A stretch of 64,000 nucleotides of DNA, from the NCBI GenBank assembly GCA_942492915.1, contig OW818662.1:558001-622000 (forward strand). The letters are read 5' to 3'. The notes under the pieces were generated by a model. It worked only from the letters and a program-made list of their open reading frames with translations, did not search any database and was not told the origin of the DNA. This DNA is from Turneriella sp942492915 (lineage in GTDB: Bacteria > Spirochaetota > Leptospiria > Turneriellales > Turneriellaceae). This document shows, piece by piece, positions 60,160-64,000 of this stretch. The first letter of the stretch is position 1, and each line of letters begins with the position of its first letter. The translations under genes and the position numbers were made by a program.

Positions 60160-62184
60160 TTAATCTACAGTGCTGCGCTTGTATTCTTTGATCTGGTTCT
60201 GGCGCAGGTCATCGGTGACTTTGTCGGCAAGCGCGCGGTTGGTCACAATATGCGGAGTGATAAAAACCATCAGGTTGGTACGCTTGTTGGTTGTTCCCTG
60301 ACGGCGAAACAGGTAACCAATCAGCGGCAGGTCACCGAGAATCGGTACCTTTTTCATGTCCGTGCGGCGGTCATTGCTGACAAGGCCACCGATCACAATC
60401 GTCTGTCCGTCTTGCACCCGCACGAAAGTTTTGATATCTTTCTTTCCAATGATCGGGTTGCCCGAGTTTGAGTCAGTAGAGGTGATACTCTTCACTTCTT
60501 GAAATAAGTTCAGCATCACCATGCGATTCTTGTTCACCTGCGGAGTGAACTTCAATTTTACCCCAACCGGGCGGTATTCAAAACTTCTCGACTGGCTGAT
60601 ACCGCCGACGGCGGTTGAAATGGCGTTTACCTGCACCGGACGGTCTTCCCCGACGTTGATCTCGGCTTCCTGGTTATCGAGCGTCAGTACCTGCGGCGCC
60701 GAAACGACAAGAAAGTTAGACTTACCGATGTGCGCGTTGAGGATTCCCAGAATATTGGTGATGGAATCATTCACAAACGTCAGCGTGAGGCCCGGCAGTG
60801 TGCTCGGGCGACTCGTGTTGATCGAGCCATCGGTATTGATATAACCCGAACGCGTCGCGATCTGCGTACTGTTGAACTGCGCACCGCCCTGCTTGCCGGC
60901 GATCCAGTCGATACCAAACTCGTTGGTGTTGTCGAGCCCAACCTCGACGATCAGAACCTCAAGCAGTACTTGCTGGCGCTGAAGATCGATTCTTTTGATC
61001 AGGCTTCTGACAAGCTCGAACTCGTCGTTCGTGCCGACGAAAATGACACTGTTCGTTTCTTTGTGCGCCACAACGTCGATGGGCTTGCGCTGAACATTTG
61101 TTTGTGAAACCGCCGGCGCGGGGGTGCTGCTGCCGGGGGCTGCGGTAGGCGGGGCGAGTGGCTCAACGGGCAGCTGAACCTTTTTCAGCGTCGCTTCGAC
61201 GTTTTCGGCCTGCATGTTCTCAAGACGATATACATGAACGCTACCCTCGACCCGCACGCGCCCGCAGTCGGGGTCTTTGGCCTCATCGCATTCAGGGGGT
61301 GGCCCCTGGTAGTCGATCAGGTTTGCCACGCGAATAAGCCGGTTCACCTCGAACAGGCTGCCCGTAATAATCAGCATGTTGATGTCGTCATAGTCGACAA
61401 GATCGGTGTTCGCGCTGGTAAGGCGCTTCAAGATTGCTGACAAGCGTGAAGGTTTCCCGCCGTAGACGGGCAAGATCTGCGTTACCGGCACGTCGCTTTT
61501 TACGCCGGCATCTTTTACTTCTTCGCGACCGAGATAAATGAGCGGGCTGCCTGCGAGCGCGTCTTTCATCGCCACAACACGAATCAGATTTTCATTTTCT
61601 TCAACGATGCCAAAGCCCTTAATGGCGAGCATCGAGTACAGGTAGGGATACGCCAATGACCGGGGAATCTTGTAAGGCGAGATGACGGTGATCTTACCTT
61701 TAACTTTTTCATCGGCGATAATATTCTTGCCGATGATTTTTGAAAAAATCTTGAGGATATCTTGAATTTCCTGATCGCGAAAATCAGGTCTGAAAGAGCC
61801 GATTTCTTTGTCTTTTTCTTTCTCTTTTTTACCCTTTTTCTTTTCGTCTTTTGCCGCTTTTTCGGCGTCAGCCTTTAGCTTTTCAGCGGCAGCGGCTTTA
61901 TCTTTTGCTGCCTTTTCAGCCTTTGCATCTGTTTTGGGCTTTTCTTTGTCTTCAACTTCAGCCGCTTCATTTTCACTTTCGGTCGCGAGTTTTTCGAGCT
62001 GCGATTCGGCGGGCGTCACATCGGTCGATTTGCTCTTTTCGGGTTCGGTCGGTTTTGGTTTGTTATTTGCAGGTGAAGCGGTATTAACCGGTGCCGCAGG
62101 CGCAGCGGTTTCGGCCGGTTTCACATCCGCATTCGGTGGCGTGGCTGAATCTTGCGCAGCAAGCGAAAGCGTTACGCATGCCAA
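60160..62184 (-). CDS. gspD: type II secretion secretin GspD
   Basis: 674 residues from TTG 62184. An acidic/basic Lys-Glu-Ala-rich linker (about residues 45-125) leads to N-domains (FRDQEIQDILKIFSKIIGKN) and the secretin domain (VLLEVLIVEVGLDNTNEFG, APQVLTLDNQEAEINVGE, VGVKLKFTPQV, IVIGGLVSNDRR). Upstream of the TTG the frame continues as LRYPLYFSLLACVTLSLAAQ, a better signal peptide. A CTG at 62235 sits six bases after GGGGAG, so initiation there is plausible. It forms the outer-membrane channel. Confidence 0.92.
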   Translation of the reverse strand: MACVTLSLAAQDSATPPNADVKPAETAAPAAPVNTASPANNKPKPTEPEKSKSTDVTPAESQLEKLATESENEAAEVEDKEKPKTDAKAEKAAKDKAAAAEKLKADAEKAAKDEKKKGKKEKEKDKEIGSFRPDFRDQEIQDILKIFSKIIGKNIIADEKVKGKITVISPYKIPRSLAYPYLYSMLAIKGFGIVEENENLIRVVAMKDALAGSPLIYLGREEVKDAGVKSDVPVTQILPVYGGKPSRLSAILKRLTSANTDLVDYDDINMLIITGSLFEVNRLIRVANLIDYQGPPPECDEAKDPDCGRVRVEGSVHVYRLENMQAENVEATLKKVQLPVEPLAPPTAAPGSSTPAPAVSQTNVQRKPIDVVAHKETNSVIFVGTNDEFELVRSLIKRIDLQRQQVLLEVLIVEVGLDNTNEFGIDWIAGKQGGAQFNSTQIATRSGYINTDGSINTSRPSTLPGLTLTFVNDSITNILGILNAHIGKSNFLVVSAPQVLTLDNQEAEINVGEDRPVQVNAISTAVGGISQSRSFEYRPVGVKLKFTPQVNKNRMVMLNLFQEVKSITSTDSNSGNPIIGKKDIKTFVRVQDGQTIVIGGLVSNDRRTDMKKVPILGDLPLIGYLFRRQGTTNKRTNLMVFITPHIVTNRALADKVTDDLRQNQIKEYKRSTVD

Positions 62185-62461
62185 CAGCGAAAAATACAGC
62201 GGATACCGCAGGCTATGTTTCAGCAGCTCGTTCAGTGGATGCTCCCCGGTAATGGTTGATGTGTTAGAATGTCGATCGTGGGCACTGAAATAGCCTTGGC
62301 TGTCGCCAATGACCGGGACAGAGATTTAGCGACAAGCGTTATCAATTGGCTTTTTTTCTCTTCTGGCATGAGTGTCCGCGCGTCTGGTTTTCTTTGACGA
62401 TCAAATACCCGAATTTCAGACACCGCTTTTCGGTTTTGGGCGCCGTTGGGCCGGCACCTTC

Positions 62462-64000
62462 TTATTCATCGGGAAATCCGAGCTTAAAAGTAAAGTTGTA
62501 AGGGGGATTTATTTTCGTTCCCGGTTCGGGCGACTGCGCCGAGACATAACCCGCGCCCTGAATCTGGTGGTCACCGGGAAATTTTGACAGCACCTGAAAC
62601 AGCAGCTCTTTTTTGCTAAAACCCCTGAAATCGGGCATTGTCGCCTTATCGGCGACGCCGCTGCGGTTAACCGCACCTACCGACTGGTACTGGGGGGTCG
62701 CGAGGGGTTTCACGGTACTGACTTCACCCACATGAATCGCCGGTATGATCTCACGCAGTACGCGTCTGAATGCCGGGGCTGCGACCGTCGCCCCCTGGTG
62801 GTATTCACCGCGCGGTTCGTCGAACATCAGCATAATGGTGATTTCGGGCTTTTCGCAGGGGAAAAAACCAACGAATGATGCCTGGTATTTTTTTGCATCG
62901 TAACCTTTGCGCGTTGATTTGATCGACGTGCCCGTTTTTCCGCAAACGTCGAAATCTTTGAGTCCGAGGTCGGCGCCCGCGCCGGTACCGCTCTTGACGA
63001 CTTCGCGCAGCGTGCGGCGAATTGCGAGTGCATTTTCGGCACTCGCGACGCGGTATTTATCCTGCGGTACGTAACGCTCGATAATCTTGCCCTGTGCGTC
63101 GGTAATCTTGTCGATGATCATCGGTGGCATCAGTTTGCCGTCGTTCGCAATCGAATTTGCTGCCAGGGCGAGCTGCAGCGGAGTCACGCTGACACCATGC
63201 CCGATCGGTATCGACATTTTCAGGTAATAATCCCAGTCTTTGGGGCTTGCGAGGTAGCCTCGCGCTTCGCCCGGCAGTTGAATTTCGGTTGCGTTACCGA
63301 TGCCGAAAGCCTTGAGGTTTTCATAAAGTTTCAGCACGGGCAGTTGCCAAGATGCAGAGATCACGCCGAAGTTGCATGAGTTCTTCATGACTTCGGTGAA
63401 GTCCTGAATACCATGCGCGTGTGTGCAGCTGACCCGGCGCCCCTTGTATTCAAAATATCCGGGGCAGTTGTATTGACGCGCGGGATCGAGAAGGTTCTCG
63501 CGCAGCAGCGCAGCCATCGTGAATATCTTGAACGTTGAGCCCGGTTCATACTGAAAGCTGATTGGCAGATTTTTCCATTGCTCTTCAGGGTACTTGTCGC
63601 GCTGGTTCGGGTCGTAATCGGGCTGCGAAGACATCGCCAGAACTCTGCCCGTCTGCGATTCGATGATCACGCCCATCGCGTGTTTCGACACGCTGTCTTC
63701 GAGGCCTGCCGCGAGCGTCTTTTCGAGCTGGTGTTGAACGTATGAATTGATTGTCAGGTGAATATTTTGACCGATGAAGTCCTGACTGTCGTTGCGAATG
63801 TGCGTGAGGTTTTGGTTCTGGCTGAACTCCACACCTGAAAGCCCTTCGCCGTCGAGGCCAGTGAAGCCGACGATTTGTGACGCGAGAGTTTTGTTCGGGT
63901 AATACCTGTCGGGTTCATTTTGCAGCACGAGGCCCGCAAGGTCGAGCTTGCGCAGCGGCGCGGCTTCTTCGAGCGGCATCTTACGTTTCAGGTAGAAAAA
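62462..64000 (-). CDS. ftsI: FtsI/PBP2-type transpeptidase with PASTA domain, 5' truncated
   Basis: The frame is open to the window edge (FFYLKRKM at the last seven codons), so ATG 63979 is internal and the N-terminus with its membrane helix is missing. Family opening SQIVGFTGLDGEGLSGVE, then active-site motifs STFK (EPGSTFKIF), SCN (MKNSCNFGV) and KTG (CGKTGTSI). A C-terminal PASTA domain (TMPDFRGFSKKELLFQVL) is present. It cross-links septal or lateral peptidoglycan. Confidence 0.9.
   Translation of the reverse strand, partial: FFYLKRKMPLEEAAPLRKLDLAGLVLQNEPDRYYPNKTLASQIVGFTGLDGEGLSGVEFSQNQNLTHIRNDSQDFIGQNIHLTINSYVQHQLEKTLAAGLEDSVSKHAMGVIIESQTGRVLAMSSQPDYDPNQRDKYPEEQWKNLPISFQYEPGSTFKIFTMAALLRENLLDPARQYNCPGYFEYKGRRVSCTHAHGIQDFTEVMKNSCNFGVISASWQLPVLKLYENLKAFGIGNATEIQLPGEARGYLASPKDWDYYLKMSIPIGHGVSVTPLQLALAANSIANDGKLMPPMIIDKITDAQGKIIERYVPQDKYRVASAENALAIRRTLREVVKSGTGAGADLGLKDFDVCGKTGTSIKSTRKGYDAKKYQASFVGFFPCEKPEITIMLMFDEPRGEYHQGATVAAPAFRRVLREIIPAIHVGEVSTVKPLATPQYQSVGAVNRSGVADKATMPDFRGFSKKELLFQVLSKFPGDHQIQGAGYVSAQSPEPGTKINPPYNFTFKLGFPDE

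Noticed and set aside
62249..62423. A 45-63 codon frame between ftsI and gspD (GTG or ATG starts)
   Set aside because: No good ribosome-binding site and no recognisable features; it overlaps the upstream-open frame of gspD and looks like chance.
62401..62473. A 17-codon frame starting inside the ftsI end
   Set aside because: Too short, basic and without support; ends at once in TGA.
1..64000. tRNA, rRNA or CRISPR arrays
   Set aside because: Gaps are short and no cloverleaf, rRNA-like run or regularly spaced direct repeats were found.

Overview
The window looks like a piece of chromosome from a spirochaete of the Leptospirales, and a Turneriella-like organism fits best (inference; no search was run). 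The evidence is a heme locus in the order hemA, fused hemCD, hemL, histidine kinase, response regulator, hemE, which is the leptospiral HemKR arrangement. A TGACA-N6-TGACA box lies in front of hemA. The window also has a futalosine-pathway menaquinone enzyme (MqnC-like), many lipoproteins and outer-membrane barrels, and a YFFEQIYG-motif protein. Most of the window is visibly G+C-rich and tightly packed. The first ~8.5 kb is more A+T-rich and loosely packed, like an accessory island.

Accessory part (1-8.5 kb): a 5'-truncated family-B DNA polymerase of the archaeal-like type; two tandem paralogous exported proteins with a small lipoprotein gene, divergent from an XRE regulator across a 32-bp palindrome; a remnant gene; a large lipoprotein with FN3 domains and seven 66-residue repeats; and a translationally coupled three-gene cluster (a derived ISXO2/IS1595-like transposase that has lost its first catalytic Asp, a degenerate HNH-like protein, and a 59-residue protein). 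The remnant near 3.5 kb is a decayed relative of that 59-residue gene, so the two halves of the island are related.

Core part: exonuclease III (8.6-9.4 kb); two TPR-type envelope proteins; dnaA without dnaN/recF beside it; a chemotaxis-like trio (membrane Hpt-kinase with an EF-hand-like loop in its sensor, CheY, CheX); an inositol-monophosphatase-family enzyme; a LEA14-like lipoprotein; sufBCD-sufT; a YraN homologue; citrate synthase; an SppA protease fused to an N-terminal barrel-like domain; a nitrilase-family amidase; enoyl-CoA hydratase; MqnC; a seven-gene envelope operon (32.3-38.6 kb) of barrels, lipoproteins and two paralogous GWGQIYN proteins; YchF; TerC; a DUF1289 protein and an SlyD-like isomerase separated by a perfect 19-bp hairpin; a sigma-region-2-like protein; dapF; purH; and an RNA m5U-type methyltransferase.

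The last part (48.8-64 kb) is read leftward. It holds the coupled heme operon with its own two-component system, then ftsI (truncated by the window edge), gspD, gspE, gspF and a family-9 glycosyltransferase. No rRNA, tRNA or CRISPR array was seen.
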